Positions 10,566 through 20,669 of a stretch of 64,000 nucleotides of DNA are shown here, in pieces. The stretch comes from Fennellomyces sp. T-0311. Its lineage: Eukaryota > Mucoromycota > Mucoromycetes > Mucorales > Lichtheimiaceae. Made by a program: the position numbers and the translations under genes. The first letter of the stretch is position 1, and every line of letters starts with the position of its first letter. Location: assembly GCA_025266875.1 (NCBI GenBank), contig JALLLT010000032.1, forward strand, positions 1-64,000. The letters are read 5' to 3'. The notes under the pieces were generated by a model. The model saw only the letters and a list, made by a program, of their open reading frames with translations, made no database searches and had not been told where the DNA came from.

Positions 10566-11916
10566 CAGTCACACACAAAAAGTATTCAGACGATTTTCAA
10601 AAATTTAAATTTTTGAAAAGGACCTGATAACTTTAACCATGTAAAACCAACCTTCCCAACCACACTACAAGATTCAAAAAACAAAGAATAAAAGATGATG
10701 TTATATAGATGCATAATCAAAGAAAAAAATAAGATTGTCTAATAATGGGTGTGGCCACCTTGGGCATTAATCACAGCTTGACAGCGAGATGGCATACTAG
10801 CAACGAGGCTTTCTGCAAGCTCAAGGCTTAGATTTCGCCATTCATCCTGGAGACAGACCTTTAGCTGTTCCTTATTTTTGATGTGGTGTCTACGGCTCTG
10901 AATCCGCCTTTCAAGAGCCCACCAAACATGTTCGATCGGGTTCAGATCAGGACTTTGTGCGGGCCATGTGTCAAACCCTCTAATCTGCCATCTAGTCTTA
11001 TACCAGGTTGTGTATGACCCTGTATGGCAGCTGGCACCATCCTCTTGAAAGATGAATTCACGTTCTGGATGATCATCAGACAGAGCGCGAAGAAACGGAA
11101 GGAAATTGTCTGACAAACAGTTGACATATGCATCCTGGTCCACAGCGCCATCCAAAATTACAAGAGGTCCGAAGCCTCCTGCCCAGAAACAGCTCCAGAT
11201 CATAACCGAACCTTTGCCAAACTTTACCGTTGGTACAATATGGTTCCGGTCGTACCGTTCGCCTTCGCGCTGAAGTACACGGGCCCCTCCATCATTGCCC
11301 CACACGGTAAATCGCGATTCATCAGACCAAATGACATTGCGCCATTGATCCACTGTCCAGTTGGCACGTTCACGAGCCCAGTCCAGCCTCTTTTGCATGT
11401 GCGCCGTCGTAAGTGCAGGCTTACGTGCAGGAGAGTACGAACCAAACCCCAGCCTCCCCAAATAGTTGATAATTGTGTTGCGGTGGACGTTGATACCAAC
11501 TTGCTCTAAAGTGACCTGGTGCGCGGCATATGGCTTGAATGGATCAGCGCGTACAGACTTTACAAGCGCTCTTTGGCCTCTTTCAGTTATGGTACATGGT
11601 CTTCCACTTCTCTTCTTGGGCAACGTTGTCCCTGTTTTCTCCCAACGATGGAAAATACTTGACACAGTTCCCTTGGGAATGCCAAGTTTGGTTGCTATGC
11701 CACCAAATGATAGACCTTGCTCGTGTAAGCCGACGATGCGACCACAAGTGAACTGGTCGTACTCTTGACTTTTTTCACGCTGTGTATTAGTTGTGTCGCT
11801 AAGTGGCATGGTAGTTTTATTGAGAAAGTTTGGGAAAAGAAAGGGTTTGAAAAAGATGTTGTGTCAAAATTTACGTCAAATATGCAGGTGGTCTGAATAC
11901 TTTTTGTGTGTGACTG
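10566..11916. mobile_element. Tc1/mariner element, apparently complete
   Basis: There are perfect 26-bp terminal inverted repeats starting CAGTCACACACAAAAAGTAT, flanked on both sides by TA (10564-10565 and 11917-11918), the standard Tc1/mariner target duplication. The element is about 1.35 kb, a normal size, with one uninterrupted transposase gene. It inserted three bases beyond the end of MITE copy 1 inside the MULE, so it is among the youngest insertions here. Confidence 0.93.
10739..11809 (-). CDS. Tc1/mariner transposase, full length
   Basis: This is a 356-residue intronless ORF of normal length for Tc1 transposases. The N-terminal half holds two helix-turn-helix regions (GRIVGLHEQGLSFGGIATKL, and the second around residues 75-125) that would bind the element ends, joined by a GRPCTI hook-like motif. 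The catalytic DDE triad is visible as D in VIWSDESRF, D in FIFQEDGASCH and E in SPDLNPIEHVW, with about 35 residues between the last two. A WAREHA-like block (DWARERANW) precedes the first D. There are no stops or frameshifts, and with perfect TIRs the element could still be mobile. The start ATG lies about 80 bases inside the right TIR. Confidence 0.95.
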   Translation of the reverse strand: MPLSDTTNTQREKSQEYDQFTCGRIVGLHEQGLSFGGIATKLGIPKGTVSSIFHRWEKTGTTLPKKRSGRPCTITERGQRALVKSVRADPFKPYAAHQVTLEQVGINVHRNTIINYLGRLGFGSYSPARKPALTTAHMQKRLDWARERANWTVDQWRNVIWSDESRFTVWGNDGGARVLQREGERYDRNHIVPTVKFGKGSVMIWSCFWAGGFGPLVILDGAVDQDAYVNCLSDNFLPFLRALSDDHPEREFIFQEDGASCHTGSYTTWYKTRWQIRGFDTWPAQSPDLNPIEHVWWALERRIQSRRHHIKNKEQLKVCLQDEWRNLSLELAESLVASMPSRCQAVINAQGGHTHY

Positions 11917-12104
11917 TATCAAAGTAACCTATTTGGCGCAAACTATTCCGCCATTGTATTTTTATTTTTTTTAAAATACGGTCTATTGGCCAAGAACAAT
12001 GGCAATCATGGTAGAATATATAATAAAGATGCATTGCTTGTACTAGTACGCAGATTATGTACTACAATAATATACTATAATTGGAAGCGATTGCGTTCTT
12101 TTGC

Positions 12105-12175
12105 TATTCTCACTATTTGTTCTGTCCGAGTTCTGTCCGAGAGTGACGGCTCTTGTTCTGTCCGAAGATAATCCC
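12105..12175. repeat. Right MULE terminal repeat
   Basis: This is the inverted counterpart of 6569-6664 with one fewer 25-base unit. The outer edge (…GATAATCCC) abuts TGACTC of the broken CACTA-like accessory gene. Confidence 0.6.
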
Positions 12176-12246
12176 TGACTCATTTCTTGTAACGTAAGTT
12201 TAAGTGATTCCAAGGCAATTGTCGTGTTTTCAACGTTCTCATGCAT
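12176..12246 (-). pseudogene. Truncated accessory-gene first exon (copy 2)
   Basis: It starts MHENVENTTIALESLKLTLQ, against MHENDGDTTTALESLSSSLQ in copy 1. The reading frame runs through GAGTCA into the MULE terminal repeat (…SQGLSSDRTR). Nothing resembling the rest of the gene is found left of the MULE. Confidence 0.7.
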
Positions 12247-12341
12247 TCTAAGGAATGAAGAAGAAGAAAAAATGGTAAAAGGAAAAGGTGGGGAAAATTA
12301 ATTTATAGCAGTAGAGGATTAAAAAGGAACCACTTGACACA

Positions 12342-13080
12342 GTGCCAAAGTGCTGTATTTGTGGAAACTTTTTTTCCAAGTCTCAATTGCCGTTTCACAA
12401 AACGAACTGTTTCCTTGAACGTATTCACCAATTGCAAAGGTAAGTGATGATCATCCCTGCAATGCCGTCATCTTACCGCAAAATACGTATTCCATCCACG
12501 CTGCCACAACATCACACTAGTCAGGAATTTGTACAACCACATCAGTTCGGCCTCAGCAATGAATTCAACTTGGGTAACATTGAATATGTTTATTAGCTTT
12601 AAATGTACCGAGCTTACGTACTTATAGGAGAAGTTGTGAGTTTGCACGGCGGCTTAACTGAAGAAGACGAAGACGGCTACCAATACTTTTCATGATTGGG
12701 CTACGATTACTACGGCGATGATTATTAATATTCACTACAAGATGTTAGTGAAGATCCAATCGAAGTCAGCAGCGTATGCTGCAGGCAGTTCAGATCGAGC
12801 CATCTAGTTCGTTGCTGCAGCAGCCATCATCTGGTAGTAATTTTCAGATACTATACAGAACAGCGTTACTTCCAAGCGTCTCATTTCACGTACAAAGACA
12901 GGATCTATACACACTGTGTCGATTGTTGAAGAAGATCCAGAGCGCTGGGATAGTATCGACGATGCGACCATACATGACGAAAAGTTCTCGGACATAAACA
13001 CAATCTGTTACATCCAAAAGTACTGGAAACGAGCGCTAGAACTCGACACGCTGCCAGAAGTATCTGAATATAAGTTGAGT
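12342..13080 (+). pseudogene. Decayed Tnp2 transposase N-terminal region (copy 2)
   Basis: The region from 12342 to 12439 corresponds to copy-1 exon 1 and keeps the C-x2-C...H-x3-C finger (CCICGNFF...HKTNC). The ATG has become GTG, and the exon is 98 instead of 99 bases, so the frame is lost. Exon 2 (EFVQPHQFGLSNEFNLG) and exon 3 (EVVSLHGGLTEEDEDGYQY) follow. Exon 3 has in-frame stops where copy 1 reads FDYDYYYYD. The fragment QIEPSSSLLQQPSS matches copy 1 QIEPSSPLQHQPSS. Beyond about 12850 an ORF (12916-13368) has no recognisable match and may be the C-terminal part brought close by deletion. Confidence 0.65.
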
Positions 13081-13588
13081 CAACTTAATTATAGGAAGGG
13101 GTTTTATTTCTCTGAAATGGTTACCTTAACCCGTATATTAGTTTACCTGTCTAATATACTTAATGGATATATTCTTTTTATTGCTCATATTCATGGACTA
13201 AAAACTAATCATCTGGTGCTTCCGACTCGATATCATGTCACAGAAGCAGTTGATTGCTTTACAGGCCGCCTCAGCTCGTCAATACATAAAGTGCTTTTAG
13301 TTGATTGCCTTTGTGCCTTATTAACACTCACTGCTACAATTGTCAAAATTCTTAAAAAATGTTATTAATGTGCGTTCACCTTTTTGTCTAAAAATCTCAT
13401 GGTTAAAAGCATAAATTCATGTTTTGATAAAAATTAACGAAAATACAAGGCTATTTATGAGCACGATTTCACAAAAATTAACTCAAAAATATGCGTGAAT
13501 AAACGTACCAACGGTCTCTAAGCTATTTTCACTTGCATTCACGAAAGCTTCACGGGAAATGACATTTATTTAACTTTACTCAAGTTCA

Positions 13589-13602
13589 TTTTTCCCATGG
13601 TG
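13589..13602. repeat. Putative terminal repeat of CACTA-like copy 2
   Basis: It matches the copy-1 terminus at 5149-5162. Upstream (13430-13560) there are TTCACGAAA/GCGTGAAT motifs like the subterminal motifs of copy 1. Confidence 0.5.
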
Positions 13603-13794
13603 CTTAGTTGATTTATTGTGGCGCCGCTTTTTGAACGGCATGGGAAAATAGCCCTCTTGACTTTCTTCCTTGCTCCCTTTCCAAAGTTATCAAGGATATA
13701 TATAATTATTAGTACAAAAAAAAAGATTCAAATATATTGTTACGAACAATAAATAGCAGTACTTAAGGCAGTGGATATTCTAGTATACACATTA

Positions 13795-14264
13795 GGGGGT
13801 TTCAAAGTTGAACTCTAATTTTTGCTAGTTGGGAAATTTTTGCTAGTTGGGACCATTTTTGCTAGTTGGAACTATTTTCGCCACTTGAGAAGATTTTTTG
13901 CTATATAAACCTTTTTACGCTTAATTCAGCCTCTCCATTGATCAAACTCGAAAACAAAATAGGACTAATTCTTGCAAATGCTTGGCAAGAAATTCTGCTT
14001 CACAGTTGGATGCAAATAGATGATCCATTTCTAAGGCATACCAGAAACAATTAATTTATACCATTCTCAGTGCGTCCAAGACGTTTTTTGTATGATGATC
14101 TTGAAAAAGAGGTTGAAAATATGCGTAAAAACCAGCGAAGAAGCAAATTCTAGTTGGCCTATCTAGCATCTCCGGAGATGCTAGATAGGATTTGCTAGTT
14201 GGCGGAGTCTATCTAGCAAAAATTTCCCAACTAGCAAAAATTAGAGCTCAACTTTGAAACCCCC
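13795..14264. mobile_element. MITE copy 2 (GGGGGTTTCAAAG family)
   Basis: The inverted ends are longer and better kept than in copy 1 (about 40 bases, GGGGGTTTCAAAGTTGA through TTTTTGCTAGTTGGGA). TA flanks both sides (13793-13794 and 14265-14266), a perfect target duplication. The 32-bp palindrome is intact at 14158-14189. The copies differ by scattered substitutions and a 13-15 base difference near the left end. Confidence 0.85.
14158..14189. repeat. Perfect 32-bp palindrome in MITE copy 2
   Basis: It is identical to 10446-10477 in copy 1, although the sequence around it differs at several positions. Confidence 0.9.
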
Positions 14265-15126
14265 TATTGACAAGACTTCAACAAGTGACTAAAAAAGGTT
14301 AATATCAAGGCAAGAGTTTACTTAGAACCATCCTTCCAAATTTGCATTTAGCTTGTAAAAATAAACACCGCCCCGTTGAGCAGAACAGATCACAGTGCAC
14401 CATTACAACGCACCGTCCATGGTAACGCAAGGCCATTAAAAATTACGCAACCTCTTCACAAGTAACTTCACAATATAGACAGTAACAATGCCCATAGCCA
14501 GGCAATGAAAAGATATCCAAATTCACCCTGCAATGTACTCAGTTACGATGCATAGTTAGAAATTACATTAGTTAGACCATATAAATAGCCAAATTCTGAT
14601 TCTTCAATAAAAACAAGTTCTCTTTCTCTTTCACTTTTTGACAATTAGTTTTCAATTGTTTGTTTTTCTTGTGTTCCGATCACCGGACTATCCTTTTTAA
14701 GACTCTTATATCCTACCGAGACTCATAAGCTTGTTCCGAGGAACCGCTGTTCTCAACACTTAGAGCTAAAAACCACATCGCAGTTGGCATTACATAAGCC
14801 CAATCGAGAACTCCTGCGTGACATATTAACCACCTTATAGAACGAACTAACCCTTTTCTTTTATATTTTAAATTTCCTTTTTACATTTCAGTAGCAACTT
14901 CCCCATAAGTTCTTGTCGCAGTAACAACAGTTTGTGGTAGCTTCATAACACGACTACACCACAACATTATCTTTATTTGCAATACATTGTTTTTATAGAA
15001 TCAAATTACATATATAACGATGGCCTCATCTAGATAGACGTTATAACGAGTAACGTCGGTCTGTGCTACCACAGCTTCCTAATCCAATTTTTTCATCAGA
15101 TTTTTATCTTTTTTTTTTCATAAAGA
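14265..15126. other. Non-coding stretch, possible old LTR promoter
   Basis: It holds ATATAAATAGCC followed 22 bases later by CAATAAAAAC and then pyrimidine-rich DNA, which looks like an LTR promoter/poly(A) region. GTTGAGCAGAACAG near 14376 and CTGTTCTCAACA near 14750 could be degraded LTR ends, but I find no target duplication. No gene is seen. Confidence 0.25.
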
Positions 15127-16986
15127 CCGGCCGGAAAAAATGTATACAAAATTTTGGGTGCAAAAAGTGCTCATTAATAGAACTTCCTCGTGATGTCATT
15201 TTTTTACGTTAAGACTGCGATTTTCGTGTTCCTGACACGTCTCGCTTTCGTTTGACCTACATTTCATCGCATACAATGGCATCACCTGAATTAAAACGCA
15301 CTCAAGCGCGCATTACAAAAAACGAATGGACTTCATTTATTATCGCTCATCGATACATAAGTGAGCACAGAAGACTCGGAAACTTCAATATCGACGACTC
15401 CCCGCGCAAGGTGTTGCAGGACCTCTTTGGCATTGGGGACACAACGGCGGGACGAATCATTACCCTTTCTAATGACCTGAATTTGCCAAATGAAAGTAAG
15501 AAGCTAGGTCGCCCAAGGAAGGTACTCTCGGATGAGTATGTCAATGAAATTCGAAATTTCACTGTGGAATGCACCAAGACCGGTCAGCCAGCCACAGCAA
15601 AACGTATCCGCACGCACCTCGAGAACCAAGGATTTGATGTGCCATCTCTCTCGGTTATGAAAGAGGATTTGAAGCTTGCTGGACTTCATTATGGGATGGG
15701 AAAACGGCAAAATATTCTTCATGACAGCGAAGCCATCGTCAATTACAGAAAGACATATCTGGAAAGACGCTTGAGCAATCTGAATCGTAATGAGCTGCCT
15801 ATCCAACCGGAGGTGTTTCTTGATGAGTCGTACTGTCACTTAGACCATCACGCCAGACGGACGTACTATGTCCCAGACACTGTCGTCAACCAAACTGGGC
15901 GTAAGCCGATGTTGGTAATGTTTGGTGCCTTTGCAGTTTATAAGGAGAACAATTGTCTCAGGGCTGAGCTAGTTGAAGAAAATACAATCATCTGGCCAGT
16001 CAAAGGCAAAGCCCATGTTCAAGAAGAAGAGAATGTCGGTATGAAGCGCAAGCGTGGACGTCCCCCAACAAAAAATACTGCACAAGCATTTGCCGATCTG
16101 CCACAATGTGTAAAGGATGCCAATATCGCTCCAGATTACCATGATTACCACGGTAACTTCAATGCAAGTTTGTTCGAAAAGCTCTTTAAAAGACTTTGTG
16201 AAAAACTTAGCGAACGGTTCCCTTCTGGATGCATCATCCATATGGATGGTGCGAAGTATCATTTCCGCAAAGTCGACCCACTTCCCAACAGCAACGCTCG
16301 TGTCCAGGATATCCGCGACTGGTTTTCACAAAGCCAATACACAGTGCCTCCTTCGCTAAAGCCTGGAAAACTTCCTTCCAAGAGGGTTCTTCTTGAACGC
16401 CTCAAGGAAATACGAAGTGAGCACCCTGTTGCCTATGCTGTGCATGAGATTGCCAGCAAATATGGTCATACAGTTATGAAAACGCCTCCGTATCATTGTG
16501 AACTGCAGCCGATTGAAGGCCTGTGGGGCATTGTCAAACAGCAGATTGCATACAACCCAGAGCCAGCAAATACTACTGAGGTTCAATTTGCACATCGACT
16601 GTACCGCCTGTTTGCTGCAGTGCATTCGAATGACCTCTTATCTTTGTGGAGAAAGACGGTCATTCAATGCAAATATTATCATGATGAGCATCAGCGAAAC
16701 GCTGTCCATTCTGTGGCAGTTGTTGAAGAAGATGGTAGCTCTCTTGAAACTGAAAATTAATGCAAGAAGGTTGGTACTCAATCTCCGAAAAATTTCTTGA
16801 AAAAAAAAACTGATCAATTTTATTTTACTAGCCACCAAACATGCATAACAGGACAAATAGTATTAAAAACCAAATGATAAAATCATCTTACTGCGTGGCT
16901 ATCAAATCTTTTTTGTTTCATGTAAAATGGCTGTGATTCCATGAAGATATAAGCAATCAAACTTTGTATACATTTTTTCCGGCCGG
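15127..16986. mobile_element. IS630/Tc1-like DNA transposon with CCGGCCGG ends
   Basis: The terminal inverted repeats are CCGGCCGG + AAAAAATGTATACAAA, 24 bases, at 15127-15150 and 16963-16986, exact. They enclose one intronless transposase gene. CCGGCCGG is two copies of CCGG, so the element may start at the inner CCGG with CCGG as target duplication; the sequence alone cannot settle this. The element is about 1.86 kb with no internal damage, so it could be recently active. Confidence 0.85.
15276..16760 (+). CDS. IS630/Tc1-superfamily DDE transposase, wide D-E spacing
   Basis: This is a 494-residue intronless ORF. The ATG at 15276 is preferred over an in-frame TTG eight codons upstream. The N-terminal third looks like helix-turn-helix DNA-binding domains followed by a GRPRK hook. 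The DDE_3-type catalytic core shows D in EVFLDESYCHLD, D in CIIHMDGAKYHF and E in PPYHCELQPIEGLWG. About 89 residues lie between the second D and the E, far more than the 34-39 of Tc1/mariner. A second basic hook (KRKRGRPP) lies between the first two acidic residues. No stop or frameshift is present. Wide-spaced IS630-like families such as the DD82E group are known; whether this belongs to one is unknown. Confidence 0.85.
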   Translation: MASPELKRTQARITKNEWTSFIIAHRYISEHRRLGNFNIDDSPRKVLQDLFGIGDTTAGRIITLSNDLNLPNESKKLGRPRKVLSDEYVNEIRNFTVECTKTGQPATAKRIRTHLENQGFDVPSLSVMKEDLKLAGLHYGMGKRQNILHDSEAIVNYRKTYLERRLSNLNRNELPIQPEVFLDESYCHLDHHARRTYYVPDTVVNQTGRKPMLVMFGAFAVYKENNCLRAELVEENTIIWPVKGKAHVQEEENVGMKRKRGRPPTKNTAQAFADLPQCVKDANIAPDYHDYHGNFNASLFEKLFKRLCEKLSERFPSGCIIHMDGAKYHFRKVDPLPNSNARVQDIRDWFSQSQYTVPPSLKPGKLPSKRVLLERLKEIRSEHPVAYAVHEIASKYGHTVMKTPPYHCELQPIEGLWGIVKQQIAYNPEPANTTEVQFAHRLYRLFAAVHSNDLLSLWRKTVIQCKYYHDEHQRNAVHSVAVVEEDGSSLETEN

Positions 16987-17462
16987 ACGTTATATTCTTA
17001 TCTTTTTCTTATCTTATTTTTATAATACTATACACATATATTCAACTTCTTTTTATCTTTTATTACTACTTCTTTATCAGTGTGTAACCGCTGAACAAGT
17101 ATAAATAGCCCGATTTTGCAGAGCGGATAAAGCAGTTAACTTATACTCATTGTTTACACACAAACATTAGGCAAGGCCTTGATATCCTTTTGATCTGAAT
17201 AAGCCAAAAGTGCTAAGATCTATTATTTTTGTTAACTCACCCAGCCTACAAACCTTTTTTTTACTCTTAAACTTATATTGTGAACTACCGTTCACTCTCC
17301 TACAAGAAATACTCTTTCAACGTTTCATAAAGAAAATACATATGCCTTACATTCGGGCACCCACCTACATACAGCTTTTCTGGCCCGATGCCCGAAAATG
17401 CCGAGCCAAAACAGGCGGTCCACGGGCCTGCCCGCCAATATTTAGAGCCCTAGCAACAGAGG
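16987..17462. other. Non-coding stretch between transposon and solo LTR
   Basis: It contains a TATAAATAGCC box at about 17100, similar in form to the one near 14580. It is possibly a fragment of another LTR. No gene is recognised. Confidence 0.25.
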
Positions 17463-18067
17463 TGTGTTGTGAGGTTGATGAAAGGGTGAGGTGAGATAAT
17501 AAAAACGAATCCTTTGAGACACAGATTTATTTCTGAAAATCAGAACAATTTGCTATCTATTATGACGATGGTTCTTTTATACTCGATCGCTTCCTTCGAT
17601 TCATACTACAGATTTGCATCATAAATTCTCTTAGCCTTTGTGGTATCCAAGGTACTAGCCAGTCGGCACTACTGAGTAAACGTATGACCGTACCTGAATA
17701 ATGCATTGACAGCCTTCCGGCATGACTAGATCTTCCAAGAAGTCTAGAAACATTGCCGTGTCGGCTATACGATATGGCATCCTCCCGACCACGGCTATTT
17801 GATTATGAGTTTTATCTCGAGCAATATAAATAGAGAGAACCGTTAACATAATAAAGACATATTCGATTCTCACAGAACTTACTGTTTTTCTCGACGTATT
17901 TCTCTCACAACAGCCTTTCTCTTAGTACCTCTTAATACTTCTTAGTGTCTTTTAGTACGATTAAAGTAACGGAGTATTGTCAGATTGACGCTAACAAATT
18001 TGATAACACATAGGTGACGTATTCTCGATTTGGACTTCTTCATCGAACTTAATCCTTGGACACCACA
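17463..18067. mobile_element. Solo LTR, family 1, copy A (interrupted)
   Basis: It begins TGTGTTGTGAGG, ends GACACCACA, and is flanked by a perfect 5-bp duplication AGAGG (17458-17462 and 18068-18072). Without the nested 274-bp LTR and its duplication it is about 326 bp, close to copy B (336 bp), to which it is highly similar. TG...CA ends plus a 5-bp duplication define a retrotransposon LTR. No internal gag-pol region is present, so it is a solo LTR left by recombination. Confidence 0.9.
17639..17912. mobile_element. Nested solo LTR, family 2
   Basis: This is a 274-bp insertion absent from the matching place in solo LTR copy B. It begins TGTGGTATCC, ends CTCACAACA, and is flanked by the 5-bp duplication GCCTT (17634-17638 and 17913-17917). 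It has ATATAAATAG followed by AATAAAGAC, fitting an LTR promoter and poly(A) signal. It belongs to a different family from its host. Confidence 0.88.
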
Positions 18068-20333
18068 AGAGGGAATGAATGTCAGTCATGCTGGGGTCCA
18101 AAGGAAATGAACACGTTGTGAGTAATACTTGTACAGCAGCACATTGCTGTGCAACGAAGAGATAGTATGAATGACTCGTCCAAAAAAGAGGAATGCAAAG
18201 AAGCCTCCCAGAATGGCCACGACACATCTGCATCTCGAAGCAGCAGCTTTGTGTTTGGCACTTGGTATTGTATTAAAGCTCTCGGGTCTGAGTCAGTGAC
18301 AGAAAGTGAGTAAATGAGCGAAGCCATGTGAGTAGACAAATGCTTTCATACTACTGTACAATTAAATTTCTACCTGAGCCCTTCTCTGAAAATATTCGAC
18401 AAGCAACCGCCTTATTGATGAAACTTGAATGTACAGCGAATAATGCGAATTACGCCACAGTTTGAAGAATAATTATGGTATCGCTTAATTAGAAAAGGCT
18501 TTCGAATGACGAAACCAAAATACGCATGTTGTTTTATTGTGAAGGTTACTCTCTATATATACTGGTGATGAATCGGGACGAGGAAGGTGAATGACTTATG
18601 TAATAGCCCCAAAGATCCATGTCATCATCGAGTCTCATATGGTCTCGCCATATTGTCGAAGGGATCGAAGATCAGAGACCAAGTGAACGGAGTTGTCTCA
18701 AGGTTGCACATAAGAGCAAATAGGGCAAGCGATAACTGCGCGGTTGTTGGTGTCGTAATAGCAGTGGATATAATCAAGGACTAAGAGAAACCATGTAACC
18801 ATGGCTGATGATATGTCGAGGATATGATAATAATACACTAATCAAATGTACAATTATAAGCATGCACGCGATTTCATTCTTCAAATGAACACTCACGGCA
18901 GAGCCCTGTTATGTCCCCGTCTAGGAAGAACAGCTGCTTTTTTATTTTTCTCGGGTGCAATTTTTCTTATAGTGGAGAAGGAGTACTTGTGCGACTACAT
19001 GATATATGCGATCATGTAAGGTGACGGAGAGGGATTCTGCTTCCAATGATTTTCCATTCACTTTGCCTTTTCCCATCCTTTTACATATATATCCAGTTGT
19101 CTGACCCGCCAGACTTATCTTTCATAACAATATCTCTGTGATAAACAATAAAGTAAGGTTGGATGATAACGAAGAAAGTACTGTAAAAGTCCGCATATCG
19201 CTGCTTTGTTATAATTGAATAAACTACGGTTTATATATGTTTTGAGCACCGGTCTAGCGCTCTGTACGAAATGGTTGAGACCGTCATGATTCAAATGAGA
19301 CCTGGTGGTCTCTTGCCTTATTACCCCACCGAGTTCTTTAGCCTATCGCTTCCCAGTATTATTGCTCATATTACCGATATTGTATATATTGTTGCTTAAT
19401 ACCATTCTCGTGATTGTTAGTAGCAATAATCATTATTTATAAATAATAGATAGTAGAAGAGCAATAAGCATCATCAGTTTATCTCGTCATATTCCTATAC
19501 CTACCTTGTCCCTTGTCTGTCCTCACGTCTAGGATCGTTCGTAACCCTAGTTCTTGTCCAAAATTCTAGTCTTGTCTTTGGTAATTATCCATGCGGGCAT
19601 ATGTGTAGTGGGAAGCACCTAGCTCTCGCCCTCCAGCTCTAGCCTTATCTTGTTGATGATTCCTTTCTTGTTGGTTACGGAATTCTCGTTAATTGGTCAG
19701 CAGTAGTATTCTCCACTAGTAGAATAGCACCCTCACCCTCATTCTCATCCCCATCTTGCTCTTAGCTATTCTCTCTTGGGCCGTGCTACTACTCTCCAGC
19801 CTGCAATTTTGAAAGAGACTGAGTCTCTGACGAGTTAGCTATTAGTAATTACCATGGTGAGGAGGTTGAGTCTGGAGATTGGGCGTTGAAATCCAAACGA
19901 TAAAGAAGCTGCCCTGTTATCACATATTGTATTCAGTGATCTGGTGTCACTTTCGTCTGACAATGACTATGGGTGAACTCAGGGTGATCTTTTCTTGGGA
20001 TAATCCTCCCTACTTGGCATCGTGCTCACAGTGGTTGGTGTTGACCTTGTCAAAGGTCATTTGGTCCATGTTTGAGGGATTATCAATATGGTGCATTTGC
20101 GTGATGTTTATTTCGGATCATCGGTAAGCAGTGTTCCCTCTACTGTACTATAGTTATCAAGACGGCGTAGTTGGTTGGTATTTTGTCCAGATCAAGAACA
20201 TGGTGATGCATTTACCACGATATCCTTCAGGGTCTGCTGCTAACGGCTTACCTTCCTGGCGTTGGCGGAGGCACCACCACTCTTGGGTGGAGTGATACGT
20301 GCCTCGCAGAAAACACTTCGGTTGCAGTATAGG
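18068..20333. other. Gene-free stretch
   Basis: Only short ORFs without recognisable motifs are seen. TC-rich and TATA-rich segments around 19230-19850 may be old retrotransposon debris. Confidence 0.4.
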
Positions 20334-20669
20334 TGTGTTGTGGGGTTGATAAATAGTAAGGTGAGGCAATAAAGACGAATCCTTTGAGACACAGATTTAT
20401 TTCTGAAAATCAGAACAACTTGCTTTCTATTATTACGATGGTTCTTTTATACTCGATCGCTTCCTTCGATTCATATGACAGATTTGCATCATAAATTCTC
20501 TTAGTCTTTCTCTTAGTACCTCTTAGTACTTCTTAGTGTCTCTTAGTGTCTTTTAGTACGATCGAAGTAACGGAGTATTGACAGATCGACGCTAACAAAT
20601 TTGGTAACACGTAAGGTGACGTATTCTCGATTTGGACTTCTTTATCGGACTTAGTCCTTGGACACCACA
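20334..20669. mobile_element. Solo LTR, family 1, copy B
   Basis: It runs from TGTGTTGTGGGG to GACACCACA, 336 bp, with perfect 5-bp flanks ATAGG (20329-20333 and 20670-20674). It contains a short CTTAGT(A/G)-rich repeat run, which is longer here than in copy A. Confidence 0.9.

Larger units (their letters stand above)
6569..12175. mobile_element. MULE with terminal inverted repeats, carrying nested MITE and Tc1
   Basis: The ends are inverted repeats beginning GGGATTATCTTCGGACAGAA at 6569 and, reversed, ending at 12175. The similarity extends about 70 bases inward to AACAAATAGTGAGAATA. The interior encodes a MULE-OTU protein on the minus strand (6804-9627). A MITE (10101-10560) and a Tc1 element (10566-11916) lie between the gene start and the right end. 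The right boundary falls inside the accessory gene of CACTA-like copy 2, directly after GAGTCA. I see no matching 8-11 bp target duplication on the left side, so either the left flank was rearranged or the true end lies elsewhere. Confidence 0.6.
12176..13602. mobile_element. CACTA-like element copy 2, inverted relative to copy 1, decayed
   Basis: The same divergent layout as copy 1 is found in mirror image: the first accessory-gene codons on the minus strand (12176-12246) and Tnp2 N-terminal exons on the plus strand from 12342. It ends in the shared terminus TTTTTCCCATGGTG at 13602. No Tnp2 core blocks are found, so most of the transposase is deleted. The accessory gene is cut by the MULE at 12175. 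Confidence 0.65.

Noticed and set aside
13637..13650. GGCATGGGAAAATAG as a possible further CACTA-like terminus facing 13602
   Set aside because: Only about ten bases match the putative terminus, there are no subterminal motifs beside it, and no element extends from it.
14375..14758. Possible third LTR family (GTTGAGCAGAACAG ... CTGTTCTCAACA, with TATA and AATAAA inside)
   Set aside because: There is no target duplication, the start reads CG instead of TG, and there is no second copy in the window to compare.
19240..19320. tRNA-like stretch around GGTCTAGCGCTCTG...GATTCAAATGAGACC
   Set aside because: The acceptor and D arms do not pair and no T-loop consensus fits. No convincing tRNA was seen anywhere in the window.
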